Below, one piece after another: positions 13,181-26,639 of a DNA stretch of 64,000 nucleotides (within the stretch, counting starts at the first letter, position 1; each line of letters begins with the position of its first letter). The DNA lies in the NCBI GenBank assembly GCA_036877525.1, contig JAZGTH010000002.1, positions 6,618,501 to 6,682,500 on the forward strand, written 5' to 3'. This DNA is from Chromobotia macracanthus (Eukaryota > Chordata > Actinopteri > Cypriniformes > Botiidae). Both the position numbers and the translations under genes were made by a program. The notes under the pieces are model-generated. The model was not told the DNA's origin and did not search any database. It saw only the letters and a list, made by a program, of their open reading frames with translations.

Positions 13181-14009
13181 GGCCTAAGATAAAGCACATA
13201 GACCGTAATCGTGTTACACACACACACACAAACTCCATAGACTTACAGTACAAACGACCGCCACTTAAAGCAAGCCTCTAATTCACTGTAATTAAGACAT
13301 ACTGCTGCAGCCTTTTGCAAATAAAGGCTCTTTAACATTCTTTAAATAGAAACTTTTCCTTATAAAATGAATCAGACAGCACATATATGCATTTAGGGTA
13401 TTCCGCCTTGTGTTTATCTCAGGGTTTGCCAGCTGAGTAGCAAATAGAACAGGTTGAAACAGGATTATGTATTTGCTATCAAGGAATGTTTGTTTAAAAT
13501 TTTGATTAGCTATTACAGAAGCTTGATTAACCTTTTAAAAGCAGAATGACTTATAGTCGACACCCAAATTCTGACATGTTAACTGCTGACTATATATAAC
13601 TAATTTGTTTTCTCTCACTACAACAACAAAGTGGGCGGCCAAGCCAAATACAGAAACACACACACGCTCAAAGATCATTAATGTTATTATTAATTAATGT
13701 TTGCAAGTAATCATAGCACTGTTGTTATTGAAATGAACATTTTTTCCATAAGTATTCTGTTAGAGGTCTCCAAACACTGGGCTTGTCCTTCCCTTTGGGC
13801 TTGAAAGTGAATTAGAGAGTTAGACTATGGAGAAGGTGGATAGAGAGAACTAAGAGAGGTGATTTGTCGTCTGTGTATATTATTTTGCTACGGTCAGGCT
13901 CAAAGAGAGAGAAAGGGGAGGGGTGCATGAGTGTGTGAGGGATAGTCTCATCACTCAGAGTTTATTCACACTAAATTGAGTTGAAATAATAGGCTTATTC
14001 AAGCGGCCC

Positions 14010-14340
14010 TCACACAATGACACCAAGGCAGGTCATATCAAAGGATGGCCTGAGGGCCAGGGAGACACTGCACAGGGGGAGGGCTTTCAGGGGACGGGTG
14101 ATGGTACTGTCACAGAGCAGGGGACCCCACTGACAGACACCTGGAGAAAGGGGAGAGGGATTGGGGGATTGGATGGGGCCCTGAGGCACTGTCATTTGAC
14201 AAGGGTTGGAGGTTGATGACAGCCCTCGGGTCATTGGGTACCACAGAGCCACAGTGGGGTCGAGGGACTCCAGAGACCAGTCCAGGGTCGGTGGGATATG
14301 TTACTGGTACCAGTCGCACAGCATGCCCATGACCTCTCCA
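14010..14340. promoter_or_regulatory. Candidate regulatory patch, GC-rich
   Basis: A GC-rich island in AT-rich intron, rich in GGGGA and GGGTC words, with ctgtcatttgacaagg inside. Overlapping frames on both strands have no recognisable domain. Confidence 0.3.
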
Positions 14341-14514
14341 TTTGCTCGGGGCCTGTGTTTCAATCAAAAACTGTCATTGGGGGTGTGTGCATCTATTTGT
14401 GTTTGTAGCTCTGAAACTTGGAGTTCTTGCTGTGTGTATATGTGTGTGCTTGCCAGCTATCGTCACTGCCTGTATTTCAAGTCATTAGTCACTCTGTGGC
14501 ATAAAGTGCCACCG

Positions 14515-14720
14515 ATACATTATAGAAGCAGCTGCTTTTCCACAGGCCGCATAAGTAAACAATAGCTCATGATACAGACAATACTGTGTAAAATCACCTC
14601 ATGAATACACGCACACTCCCTCCGCCGAGGGAGAACGATATTTGTTAAAGGGAGCGCGTCGTCTGCACAATACAATAAAAAGATACGGCACATCTGATCA
14701 ATATGAGAATTCACTGTGAG
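14515..14720. promoter_or_regulatory. Candidate conserved non-coding element
   Basis: It combines a forkhead-like core (gtaaacaatag), cctccgccgagggagaac and gggagcgcgtcgtc. The last gives an unusual local run of CpGs. Inference only. Confidence 0.35.
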
Positions 14721-15762
14721 CAGGGGGGTGACGGAGGAGCCCCTCCCACAGGCTTACATGAGTGTGCGCTCCAGACAGCTGGTGGGATGAAGCCCAGATG
14801 TGTAATCCATGGATCAACACGTGTCCGTCCTACTTTATCATTTAGTTTTTTGTTTAGCATGCTAAATTATTTCAGACCAAAAATAAACACAATAGATTTG
14901 GTTCAAAATTTGCTTGTACATTTTCTAGTTGTCACTTTATGGATCACGTCCTTAGTTGGTGTGAAACTGTTATTTGTGGGAAAAAACAAGCATCATTTGT
15001 TTGAAACTGCACTTTGATATTTTGTATTAAATGCATAAATGGTGAGATTAAAGGGTGGCTTAAGCATTCAAAACTGCATATCCGCAATGAATCTCTGTTA
15101 TATAAAGACTACAATAGAAATTCTCACATTCGGTTGACAGATCGAGTTAGAGATGGAGGGTTTTCCTGTCACTTTCACTGCCAGATCACTTGAGGCAAAA
15201 TGCATACCTGGGATGAGAAGACTAGAAGAGATTCATAGTAACATTAGATGGTAAAATCCCCATTGTGATGACAGAGATAAAACATCCCTCCAGATCAGAT
15301 ACACTAGACAGGTTGAAGCAAGCAAGCAGAGTCAGAGTTTTATACAATTCATTTATTGTTCTTTTTGGCTTGTTGTTCTTTTTTCATTTAGTATTTCTGC
15401 TGCAGTGTCTAGACATTACAGTGTGGTGGGTTATGTGCTCTACCTCTTAGATGAAAAGGTATTTTGAATTTACTCATATCAACCATTTGTGATTATATTG
15501 CTGAATGTATTTGGCTTGTTTTGACATTTTATAATTGAAAATCAGATCTGATGTGTCTAATTAAAATATGATATGAATAAATGTAACTACATTAAATATT
15601 TATTTAAAATTTAAAAATATTGGCATTTATGGTGTATCTTTAATAAAAAGGAGATGCATTTAATATTAAATTATGATAAAAAGCATAACTTCTAATAAGA
15701 TAATGTAGTTAATAAATAATAAATATTTGCTTTAACACTTAAACCTAACATTATATTAGAAC

Positions 15763-15822
15763 ATATATATATGTATATATATAAATTACACACATATATA
15801 TGTGTATGTATATATATGTATA
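15763..15822. repeat. (AT)n/(GTAT)n low-complexity tract
   Basis: Alternating AT with GT and CA interruptions, about 60 bp. Confidence 0.85.
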
Positions 15823-15946
15823 ACAGTAGAACACAGAGCAGCATGTTGGATGAGTTTAGTACCAGGGAAATCTTTTTGAATCCAAGTCAAAATTCTTCTC
15901 CAATTGCATTTGTAACTGTAATTCAGTCAACTGCAGCAGCTCCATC

Positions 15947-15988
15947 TGTGTGTGCAATTGTGTGTCTGTGTGTGTGTGTCTGTGTGTT
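15947..15988. repeat. Interrupted (TG)n microsatellite
   Basis: TG units broken by caat and tc. Confidence 0.8.
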
Positions 15989-16024
15989 TAGGGTGGCTTT
16001 GTGGGCTGAAATGGAGAGCCTTTG

Positions 16025-16260
16025 GTAAGTGGCTGATTGGAGGGGAAGTCTGTTGGTTTGGCACGTGCCCTGTCTCAAGGGACATGTGATAGCCCTGTGC
16101 CCATGCACCAGCGCCAGTCTGTACCAGCAGGGGCTTTCATTTCACCCTGCTTGTGCCAACCCTGTGAAATTTCTTTAACAAAGATCTGACGGTCTGGCTT
16201 TAGTCAAACAAAAGGTCATGCATGACGCTCTTTGGTATTGTTCTGCTTGATTTCAGATGA
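16025..16260. promoter_or_regulatory. Candidate element with palindromic E-box
   Basis: It contains ctgattgg (inverted CCAAT) and the ten-base palindrome GGCACGTGCC at 16060-16069 centred on a CACGTG E-box. Unique sequence follows to about 16260. Confidence 0.35.
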
Positions 16261-16750
16261 ATGGAATATTCTGCTTTCTCTCTTTTGTTTCAGGCATTTA
16301 CATTTACTATTGATGGTATGGTATCAAGAAGATCCAACATCATAGGAAATATGATCATAGCCTACATATGTAGTAGATGCAACATGTTATGGCATTACAA
16401 CAGTATTTGTTCTTTAAGGAGAAACAGATTACAAATGTAACTGATCTTTCACTATGAAGAACCTCCATCTGCGTCCACGGTGCATCCTTTACCACTGTGC
16501 TCATCTGCCTTTCTCCCTCACATACCAGAGGAGCTAAGGGGCATCTTCACATCTGACCCTGTCCTCTGCAGCTTGTGGATGGGCTTTCAAACCCAGCCAG
16601 CTCCCTGTCACGCCTGGAGCTCAACCAACTGGCCCTTACTTAGCCGAGAGAGAGTGGAGAGGAGATCAGCGACTCTTTTCAGAGCATTATCCTGGTCAGT
16701 GGAAACAATCGTTGGACGCCTTCTTTCACTTACACCTGCTGTTTTACAAA

Positions 16751-17056
16751 CACAGTGCTTTGCAAAAGGATTCATATGCTTCAGCGTTTTCCTTACTGTT
16801 ACTCGACAAAGCCTGAGGAGAAAATTAGTTCTTCGCAAGGCAGTAAACTTCTAAAAAAAAGTGGCATTGTTTCATGTCAGAAAATATTCATAATTAGAAA
16901 TAAAACTGAAATAGGCAGCTTGCATAAATATTAAATTCCCACATTTTATTTTTTTATGGAATCTCTTTTTGAAAAAGTTTTACGGCTTGTACATAGCAGC
17001 TTTACACACAGTTCACATTTAAATTTGGCCCATTTCTTTTTGCAAAGTTTTCCTGG
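16751..17056. mobile_element. Probable decayed Tc1/mariner-like fragment
   Basis: cacagtgctttgcaaaagga then ttcatatgcttc resembles the terminal inverted repeat of common fish Tc1-like elements (CAGTGC.TTGC.AAAGTATTCA). The part to 17056 (tacggcttgtacatagcagc, aatttggcccatttctttt, tgcaaagttt) resembles their subterminal region. No transposase frame remains. The match is from memory. Confidence 0.45.
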
Positions 17057-17239
17057 GAATTCATCTACATATACTAGCATATAGTGTGTATTTCTATGAA
17101 ATAAGTCACAAGAACAGTAAAGGGAAACATATGGAAAAATATCTCTTGTTCATTGGTGGTCTAAGATGGTCTTGTGTGTTTGTGTGTCTTTTTCTTGCAT
17201 TCCAGCATCACTCCTCTCTCTGCTGCACTCCTACTTTTG

Positions 17240-17910
17240 CCATTGTTGCCATGGTGACATCTACACAATTCATGCCAGCTCCTCACACAGCAGACATATT
17301 TGTTTGGCTAGTGTAACTCGGCCCCACAATGACAGACGCTTTTGAGCATAACACCTCCTAATCTGGAATTGAGCTTTTTAAAGGGGCCTGCTGAGCACAA
17401 ATTCAAATATAGTTTCTCTATGCTAATCTGAGTAGTAATCCCCTAGCCTCTGGGTCCTGAAACATCCTGTCAACAACAAAAAAAACTTTGTTTGTTTTTC
17501 ATTTTCTCTTTCACTTCCCCCTCACAGAATGTAGCATTCTTTATCAGCCCTGAGAAAGCGTGACATGGTCAAACCGATAACAGAGCAGTTTTTTTCAGCT
17601 AATTTCCATCAAGCCTGTGTTCCCATAGTGAAACACAGAAATGCTCCACTGGAGGCCAAGACTAAGATCCTTTATTGAACTTTCACCTCTAGTCTCCTGT
17701 AGCAGCTGGTCTTAGCATGTATTTGTAGCCATCAGCCACCCAAACATCACATTGGTTAATATGTGCCCGCCATGGCTAACATATCCATCATGGAGGGATG
17801 TTGACTAGTGTACCCTCCTTGCTCTTTCTCGCACACAGAGCTTCTTTTCCTCATTCATCACCTGAGGCTTTAATGCTAGCAAGCCTGCCAATGTTACCAT
17901 GGCAACAAGT
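17240..17910. promoter_or_regulatory. Candidate element flanked by RFX X-box motifs
   Basis: An X-box-like GTTGCCATGGTGAC lies at 17245-17258 and the perfect palindromic X-box GTTACCATGGCAAC at 17893-17906. Between them is unique sequence (ctcctaatctggaattgagc, ctagcctctgggtcctg). RFX factors bind such sites and often control ciliary or neural genes. Confidence 0.4.
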
Positions 17911-18529
17911 CTCTCTACGAAACAATCTCTAACTAGGTTCTTTAAAGACTATTATGCACAGGTTAAGTTCTCTAGAAAACTTGGCCTGTTCTGTCCTTTT
18001 CATCAAACAATTCGGTCCTTAAAACCCTATTGCATCGGCAGAACATAGTACCTTAAATTGCATTGCTTAGAGGAGGTTCTTTTTTAGCTTGTAAGATTTT
18101 TATCAGCTTTTTCTCCTAAAATTTGAAGAAATAAAAATAGGAATAAGTGAGGAAACTGTTTACATACACTAAGACTATAGAGCTATAAAATTAATGTGAA
18201 TAGAATAGATTATTGGGTTTTAGAACAATTTGTTGAGAGATGTTTGAGCCTTCTGGATACAGACTTTGGGGTCTGAGCAAATCTGAGTACATTTTGAGAT
18301 GTTAAGATCCAAAATCCTTGAAGAGATGCTTGAGATTACCAAATTAATAATAGATTTTTTGTCTTGTTCTGTTTTTTGGGGCAGAATGAGCACTTAAGCA
18401 AAAGTCTCAATTTACTCTTAATTACACCTCTTTGATGATTATCTCTATTCTAAAATTATTAACAAACGTTTTTAGTGTTTAGTGTAATGAAAGTTTTATC
18501 ATTGATAGTTTGTCAGTAAGTCTTGCGTT

Positions 18530-18760
18530 CCTTGTACCCGAGGTTCCTCCTCTGCTTCATATCTCCACTGCCCTGTAAACTGACACGGGCCTCTTCAGCA
18601 GCTTTTCAAGGGGTCAAGAGAGCAGCTGTTGACTTTATAACTCTGCAGAGCCTGCCGTTTCACAGCTAGCTACTGACTTTAAACAGGTCTATTAAATGTG
18701 CATTCGGCACATCTTAGACAGACAGTGACAAGACAGCTAGGGAAGGGGGTACACAAGTCT
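18530..18760. promoter_or_regulatory. Candidate conserved non-coding element
   Basis: Unique sequence of mixed composition (gtacccgaggttcctcctct, ctgacacgggcctcttcagc, gtgcattcggcacat) between AT-rich stretches. Inference from texture alone. Confidence 0.3.
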
Positions 18761-20189
18761 GGAATGTTCTTGTCAAGCACACTGAAATATATCTTGCTAA
18801 AAAGAGGTGTCGTTATAGAGGTGAGGAATGAGGAAAAGGCTGAATGTTGACTTTAACGGCCACATATTCTTCCTTTTATTCTCCTTCTTGCCTTGTAATC
18901 ATTTACATGTCAATGTTGTAAAATTACTCATAATATTACAGTTACATTAACTTTCTATTATGTCTATTGAGTGTCAGGCTTAAAAGACAAAGCTGAAAAA
19001 GGCGGCGAGGTGCCTATCAGCTATTTTTTCTTGGAACATCATCAGATGCCTTTGTCCAAACATTTAGCTTTGCGATAAGATTCAAACCTTTTAAAGTACA
19101 GTTTAAACTATTCAAAACTCCCAATACAATAATTAAACATAATTATTTTTTCTTTTAAAATATAAAGAATTTTTTCCATTGTCAAAGTTGACTTAGTGGG
19201 TGTGTAGAATTTCCTCCATTTGAAACAGGAGAGTGATTCTAAAGGAATAAAGAAATAAGTGGCAGAGCACACAAACAAGTCTGTGTTCATCTCCATGTCG
19301 ACTAAGCCCTTGTCATCGCACATTCTCTTGATTTTCAGCTAAAACTAAATCTTTGTCACGTAAACAGACCCCCCACCTCAGCAGGCTAGAATCCCAATAA
19401 TGACAGGGTCATTCCTGCTAATTAAAATAAAAGTAAACACTCCTTTTTTCACTTCATCCTAAAGACTAGGGAGTCTGGGGGTGGGAGGAACCAAAGACAC
19501 GCATACGCAAGCATCTTTCCAGACTTAGCTCTCTTGTCTCTCAGCTCAGTTGTCTCTTCTAATAATCGCTATCTATTCATCCAGGGTAAACTCCACAAGA
19601 TGGACAAGGCATGGCTCTGGATGGGGTAGTTGGGTGGTGGGGGTGTCTAAGCAGACTGGTTTCTACAGCCTCTGCACGGAGCTAAGGAATTTTTCATTAG
19701 TGAACAGCTGGGTCACAAGTGCTTCCAAAGCCATCTTAATATTGTGTAGGCCCACAGATTAGGTGCCCTGAAAAGGAGCCAATGCGTGATGTTCTGCACT
19801 GAATCCCGCCTTTGCATATTTGCAAAGCCCTCGGTTCAGAACACCTTATATTACTGTTTGTTTTATTTCTCAGAAGGCGGCCCTTTGGGGTCAATAGTAA
19901 TTATGAAGCCCTCTACTCCAAATGTTGCTTTTTAACCACTTCAGAGCTGGAGAATTCCATTCTTTGTTTTCCTTCTCAAGTATGTCTCATGAACTGATGG
20001 GAACGGTACACTAGATCAGTATTCCCCATACAAAAAAAGTATTGTACTATGATGCTTTGAAATACAGAGGGCCTATGTGTCCTAAGCATTATACACTTAA
20101 ACGTATAAATGCCTTTGCACTACATAACACCATATCCAATGATGTGCAATTGATTTTGAGAATAAATGGAATGAATGTTATGTAGAATA

Positions 20190-20229
20190 TACACATACAC
20201 ATACATATATGTGTATATATATATATATA
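20190..20229. repeat. (CA)/(TA) microsatellite
   Basis: ACACAT units running into about ten TA units. Confidence 0.85.
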
Positions 20230-20549
20230 GATCATATAGCAATATATGCCCAACATAAAGCCAAATATTTTTATACTGACCTTGGTGCTAAATGTCCATA
20301 GGTGATAAACTACGCCTGTAGTTACTGCACAGCTGAGTGCACTTGAGGAGAACTGACTTCATACATCCACTGAAAATGACTTCAGGTTGCTGAAAAGTCA
20401 TTATAAAAAAGAAAAGTGAAGTTATTCACATGATTTGATGTGGATTTTAATGTGATTTTTGAGTATTTCTCCATATGTCTGCCATTTATGTGTCATAATT
20501 ATACAGTATGCTGTTCCACTATTGTCCCTGTTCTTCATCTAAAGTCATG

Positions 20550-20760
20550 TCATCCACCAGAGCCTAATGTCAATGCGGAGGATTTGGTCTGACCAGTATT
20601 CCTTTCATTAGGGCTATCTATGGGAAGTTATGTCTCATAGCATACGTTATGCCATCTGAGAGTTATTAGTCCCCACTGTAAGCAGATTGTCTGCAGTGGC
20701 CTGCGCAGCCTGTTAGACCTCATTTAAAGTGGCTTGGAAGGGTGAACCACTGAGTTATTA
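20550..20760. promoter_or_regulatory. Candidate conserved non-coding element
   Basis: Unique sequence with a TAAT-like core (cattagggct), gcagtggcctgcgcagcc and agttattagtccccac. It stands out against AT-rich flanks. Confidence 0.3.
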
Positions 20761-21228
20761 GTATTATTATAAATGTACGGAAAACTTTACAGGGAGCCCT
20801 TTATCCGTTTGCTTTACAGAATCTCTTTCCTCTATCATTTATTATTTGTTCACCCTATTTTTTTCCTTCTTCAGTTCATTCACATCATTTGAGAGTTTTT
20901 TCTTGTGTATTTTTCAAAATATAGTTGAATCAAGAGCACTCCACCCCCTTCATTTGTAGTGCATGTGTTGTAAAGATGTCAGGTCTCCAACAGGGACAGA
21001 GAGGAGATGAGCATTACTGCAGGCTAGAGTTTCAGAGCAGAATGTTGTGATGAGAAGCAGAGCAGTCTGCAGAGATCTGCCTGTAACTCTCACCCTTCTG
21101 CCTGCTTTACGAGGGAACACACTGCAGCACAATGACAAAGGGTAGATTCTAAAATGGGACATTTAATGATGTTTATATAATGAATCTTTTCATATGTATG
21201 AATGTTGTCTGATCTTCTGCAATCAGGA

Positions 21229-21433
21229 CCTTGCTGAAAAACTTTATAACCCAGCCATAGCTGGTATTAGCTGGTCATCCAGACTGGTTTGTTGGTTTTG
21301 AACTGGTTTTGGGCATTTCTCAGATAAATTAAAACCTGAAAACCTGTGTGGCCAGGCTAGAAAACCAACAAGACTAGGTTAAACAAGCTAAGACCAGCTT
21401 CGGCTGGTTTAAAATGTTTTTACATCAGCAGGG
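21229..21433. mobile_element. Short GCTGG/CCAGC-rich element with inverted ends
   Basis: The ends ccttgctgaaaaac (left) and gtttttacatcagcaggg (right) are near-complementary. The interior is built of ctggt and accag words (tagctggtattagctggtc; aagaccagcttcggctggtt). About 205 bp. Such elements are common in cyprinid genomes; non-autonomous DNA transposon is the likely class. Confidence 0.6.
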
Positions 21434-22018
21434 AGTATCGTAAAGCCCACAACATGTCTTAATAATCCTGTGACTCAGCATTGTATTTATTTACAGTATA
21501 AATCTGACTTAGATGAGTCAGATTTTAGGTTCAGCTCCGCACGCCCACTTACTCCCCTTTTCTTTCATGTTTTTTGAGAAGCAGCACTGTCCTTTTGTAC
21601 ACAGGAACTGTGGATGTGCATTGAGCATGCTCATTGGAGAGCTACAGCTGTCCAAACACATGCTGTGTACCTGTCTGTCTGATGCTCGGCCTTTAGCTGT
21701 GTACTCAACCTCCTCTGCTCACCATCCTGCTGTCCTTTTCATATCACTACAGCCATCTCTCTACACTCATCTGCCTCCCTGCTTTTGTGAATGATTTGTT
21801 TTTCTCTTCATTTGTTATCATGAATGCATATAACATGAATGCAATGTTTTAATATGCGGTCTAATAACAATGTTTCTAGGTTATTTTGAGTAGTAGATAA
21901 AAATAGTTTTTGATTTATTTAGTTCAGAACAGCTTGGTTTATTTTGAGTTTGAAAGTTATGACTTGAGGCTCAGTGAGTGAGTCAGATGTTGATTTAGTA
22001 ACCGCTCAGCCTGATTTG

Positions 22019-22058
22019 GCCTGAACAATATAATTGCTCAGCCTGAACAATATAGTTG
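22019..22058. repeat. Tandem duplication, 22-bp unit
   Basis: gcctgaacaatata.ttg occurs at 22019 and again at 22041. A shorter match (gctcagcctga) precedes them. Confidence 0.8.
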
Positions 22059-22502
22059 TTTTACATTGTATTATTTTGCAGCACTGTCTTTTTGCATGCA
22101 GTTTGGATGGCAGGCTCACAACTCCAGTAAAGCAAAATTTCTATTGGCATGATGCTGTAGATTCAGCAGTACAGAAAGGATTTTCAGTATTTTGGTGTGG
22201 TCTGCAATCTACCACTCCAGAGCTTTTAACAGAACCAAACATCATGAAAATCATTTGGTTCCAGGGTTTTTTTGGAAGCAGTTCTGAATTTAAAAACAAT
22301 TCTCAATTGTCGGCCTTAGTTAAGCATTAACTTGCTTAAATCTGTGATGTTGAGATAAGCGTACAGGCATGTTTGAACACTGATACCCTCTCTCAGCCAT
22401 TTCTTCCACCCCTGAGACTGACCTATTGCTGCCTCCAGTTCACTGGACCAGAAAGCATAACATCACTCATGGACATCTTTGATGATCATGTCCCAAAATG
22501 AT

Positions 22503-22545
22503 TTAACCAGGTAGAAAAACCGCTCAATCAGGTAGAAAAATGCGC
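22503..22545. repeat. Two-copy tandem repeat
   Basis: ccaggtagaaaaaccgct is followed by tcaggtagaaaaatgcgct. Small and probably without function. Confidence 0.7.
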
Positions 22546-23489
22546 TGTATATTTGAATTTCTTCTTGCATTGTAATATCGTTTTGGTCTTGTCAGATCCA
22601 TAGAGCGGATTCAGCCACGCATGGAATATTTTTCCTGTCAGATGTATAACCAGAGCCGCACGGAACATGTGTTTCTGTGAACAGAAAAAGAAAATTTAAC
22701 ATGTCATTTAACTGCTTTCCAAAAGAGTAGGACAGACCCTGAGGCAGCCATTCTATTTAAGTCCTCAGACATCACACAGGTTTTTGGACCCAGGGCAAAA
22801 ACACAGATCAGACATTAAAAATGCCGTAGAATGAGTCAACCAGTCACATTATGTATAAACGACAATGTTGATGAGAAGAGCCATGGCTACAAAGCCCCTT
22901 GTGATTTTCTCAGAACACAGACCTGCTTTGATTGATATGGGCTACATACTTGTTGCATTGATCCATATGATTAGCTGTTTCGTGAACCTCATCGATAGGT
23001 TCAGTCTTTAATAGCAGATTCATTATTGTGATTGTGATTGTGAGCTCATCATTTTAGGTCTTGAACTCAAAAGGGTAATAAATTAGCTGTTTAAAAACAA
23101 ATATGAATAGCAATGCCTATAGTCAGCCACCTACTTGTGCTACAATCTCCCAGCATTCTTAGATACAGTAGATAGTGGTGTCATAGACCAAAGCAGAGCC
23201 TGTCTAGCCAAATCCCCTTACTTCACAGTGAGGTTAGATGATCTCAAAAAGTTCTTTGCTGAAATAGTGAATCATTCTGTGGCTTATGAGCCATTTGTTA
23301 GCCACAAGGCATGTCATCAACAGCCCACAAGCTTCAAAAATGGTTTGCCTCTAATTTGTTAGATATTTTAAACGTACAGGGGGACAGAATGAGAGATGAA
23401 ATGTGTCTTCTGGGATCTTTCCTCGATGTTTCTCAAGAGAGAGGGTGAGACCGAGCCCAAAGATTGCATGAGGAAAACACCTCTGGGCC

Positions 23490-23720
23490 AATAATGAAGG
23501 TGCACATTCTCCTCTAATGTATTTTACTTTTACCTGCTGGGAGTTTAATTAAAAAACAAAGAGCCTCAATTTAAAGCCCATTACTATGCTAATTTAGTAT
23601 AGAGAGGAAGGTGATTAAGCAGCTCTTAGCGTTTACTTGAGCTTGCCCAAGGGAGCATGGAGAAGACACTCTTTATTTGCCTTCATTAGTTCATACTGTA
23701 ATCTCTCCACACCAAAGAGA
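23490..23720. promoter_or_regulatory. Candidate element with TTAATTAA
   Basis: TTAATTAA at 23545-23552 is followed by ttactatgctaatttagta and ggtgattaagcagctctta. Several A/T-rich homeodomain-type sites in 100 bp of unique DNA suggest a developmental enhancer. Confidence 0.4.
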
Positions 23721-25739
23721 ACCGCTGATACAGAGCAGTAATAGAGGGCCATTTCCTCATGGATTATTAAAGAGAAGTTTTACTTTAATGTTTATAGTAT
23801 TTGTCTAATGAAACAGCATTTTTTTGTCTGTGTTTAAAGTTTTAGGATTTGAGTTATGATCAATTACATTTAATATTGGCCTCCCAAAATAGTGGAAGTG
23901 TTGCAATTATTCATAAAGAATATTAAAGAGGAAAGATTTTATTGCAAAACTAGTAGAAACTTTTTATATGTTGGTCGTTCCCAACTGAAATCACTCTAGT
24001 TGTACTCTAGAAGTACAAGCCAGCTGGTTTTTATTGCTCATATTTAGAGAGTAAACACTTTAAATTCATTCACGAAATAAAATGCAATAAAATGCAAATC
24101 TATGTAATTTGTACAGGTATCAGTGTTTGCTTTTGTTTAAAAATACTCAGTATCAGAATATTCTTATCCAAAGGATTGAACAGTCTAAACATCTTTGCCC
24201 CTTCTCATGACTTGCAGATCCAAGCTGTAATAATGCCCTAAATTGTTCTGTACTTCTCTGTCTCTCTGCTTCTCTCTCTATGTCTTTCTCTCTGGCCAGC
24301 TTGGTATCCAGGAAACAAGTTTGCCAGGGATCCATGTCACAGATGAGCCAGAGAAAAAGGTCACAGAAGCCATGTAGCCTATAAATCAGCATAGCTAGAT
24401 AACATGCTGAGGTGAATAGCTCAGAAATCATGACCATCCAACAAAGCTCCTTCAACCTGTCCACCTGCAAACACCCATGTCTTAAGATTGACACATACAG
24501 AACTCACAAGCCTGGGGGCTTAGTTGAAGAAGCTTGGGGGTGGGAGGGTGTTGTCTTCAAAGTGATTGTTTACAGCTGTTATACAGAGAAGGATAAGAAT
24601 TTTGATGGAAATGTCGTGACATAAGAACTCATTCCGCTCAGAATTGTTATGGGCCTGTGCATGTTCAGTAGAAATAGACAAGATGATGGGTTGGGAAGAG
24701 ACCATGTGTTACTAAATGTACAGTGATTATCCCTCTGCACACTCCCCCACACCTCTCTTAACTTCTCTGGACTCATCTTTAATCTCCTTGGGGCATATGC
24801 TCTTTATCAGCGAGCCAAAGGCATAAAGGGAAAGGTCTTTAGTGGTTTGGAAATCATCAGCAACATGTGGTGAAAGCTTTAAAATGTTTTGTCACACTTT
24901 AAGTTGCTCATAATCTGTTCAAAGAGAGAATGTGGTTCTGAGAGAAGAGAGCAGAGGAACTGGAAGGTGTGGGCTCAAGTGTGGCCAGGTGGTGAGCTTA
25001 TAGCTGCATCAAGCTTAGCTAGTCCTGCTTTAGAAATGCCTTCCTGTGATAAACTGATAAACATTCTCTGTTCACAAGAACTAGAAAGCCTCCACAAAAA
25101 AATCAAAGGATAGAAAGAAGACAGGAGTGTACATTTTTTGAAATCACAATTAAAATTTCCCCTTTGGTATTGAATTATTGGAAGAACATATTGGCAGTAC
25201 ACCTGCTGCACACTAAGATTCCAATGGTGGATATTGTTTTAAAAGAACATAAAGACTGTGTCTGAAATATGTAAGTCAATGACTACACAGTATAAATGGT
25301 ATAAATGTCATGTTTACTTACCTATAACAAATTCAATTGAGTTTGTGATCACAATTCTTACCTTTATGTATGGAGTCATATGAAATGAACAGAAATACTA
25401 TTAAATAATGAATTCACTTGTTTCAACTGCTTTTGAAGGTGGTGTTTTTAATTTATTCCACCAGTCATCAGACTGCATGCACAGGATTGTGGGATAAACA
25501 TTTTGGAAGACAATGCAAATATTAAATTCGGATAAGCCTTCTTGCTTTCATACTTCTGCATGCTGCCTGCAAAGACTATGTGAATACCAATTCAACAAGC
25601 AACTAGACTACACTCTTTTGGGTTTAGAAGCAAATAATGATCTCCAGGAAAGCTTTCCTGAAGTTATCTCTGTGGATTATCTCCTATTTGACTCTTGGGC
25701 TCTGGGTCTGGAAGGGTCTGAATCAATATTGGCACTGTG

Positions 25740-25880
25740 ATGCTTGAATTGTGTCTGTTGATCCGAATGCGAAGATCTTATCTGCTAATCTGTGCGCTCA
25801 GGTGTTTGGAGTGGCGTGTACATCCTCAAGACAAACAAATGGGATTTTAAAAAAGGGACTTTAAAGAGACTTTAAAGCTA
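25740..25880. promoter_or_regulatory. Candidate conserved non-coding element
   Basis: Unique sequence with CpGs (ttgatccgaatgcgaagatc, ctgtgcgctcaggtg) and aagacaaacaaatggg, a forkhead/SOX-like core. Confidence 0.3.
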
Positions 25881-26639
25881 CTCCTTTTTGGTCTTCCTTT
25901 TTTCCTCTTTTTTTTAAATGTACAGCAGATTAACTCAATACACTCAACTTTATCTCATCTTGAGTCCTTGGCATTGTCATTTCAATTACATATTTACTTT
26001 CTTTATTAATATACAGTAAATATTTGCATAGTATCTACCAATGCACATTGATGAACATTTGAAGCTGTACAACATTGGTCAAATTCAGTTATAATTATAA
26101 TCAATTATAATGTGAATTATCCTCTTTTGACAAAAGTAGGATCTGTAGTCCTGCAGACAAATATGATCTTATGTTTTGCATTCAGTGGTTGTATGTTTCC
26201 TTATTGAGTTTGTGAAGTAGATAGTTTAAAGAGGCCCAGATGTTGGGATGTGTCTGGCCTCACAGTGTGGCAGCTCAACTCAATTCTACTTTCTTCTCTC
26301 AATTCTGCTTTCATCTCAGACCACAAGACAGCAAACCCCTCCAGACTGCCCAGTAAACGCTGCCATTGTGTATGTTGTTGTTTTTGATGTCCAAGTTTCA
26401 TCTACGGTTATGCTTCACATGCTAACATCCGGTCTTTCCCTGCATGGCCATTCTCTATTTCTTGCTGAGGCTAATCAGGTAATGTTATGGGGGATTGAGA
26501 GCAGCACAACCCCCTGCCCTTCCATCTTCCCCCAACCAACCCGGTTGGCCTTTGCCTGCTCACACTGCGGTGTTGTTTTAAACCACATTCTTTCGGCGCT
26601 GAACTTGGAAAGGTATTAAAGCGGGATTAGGGGTTCCTC

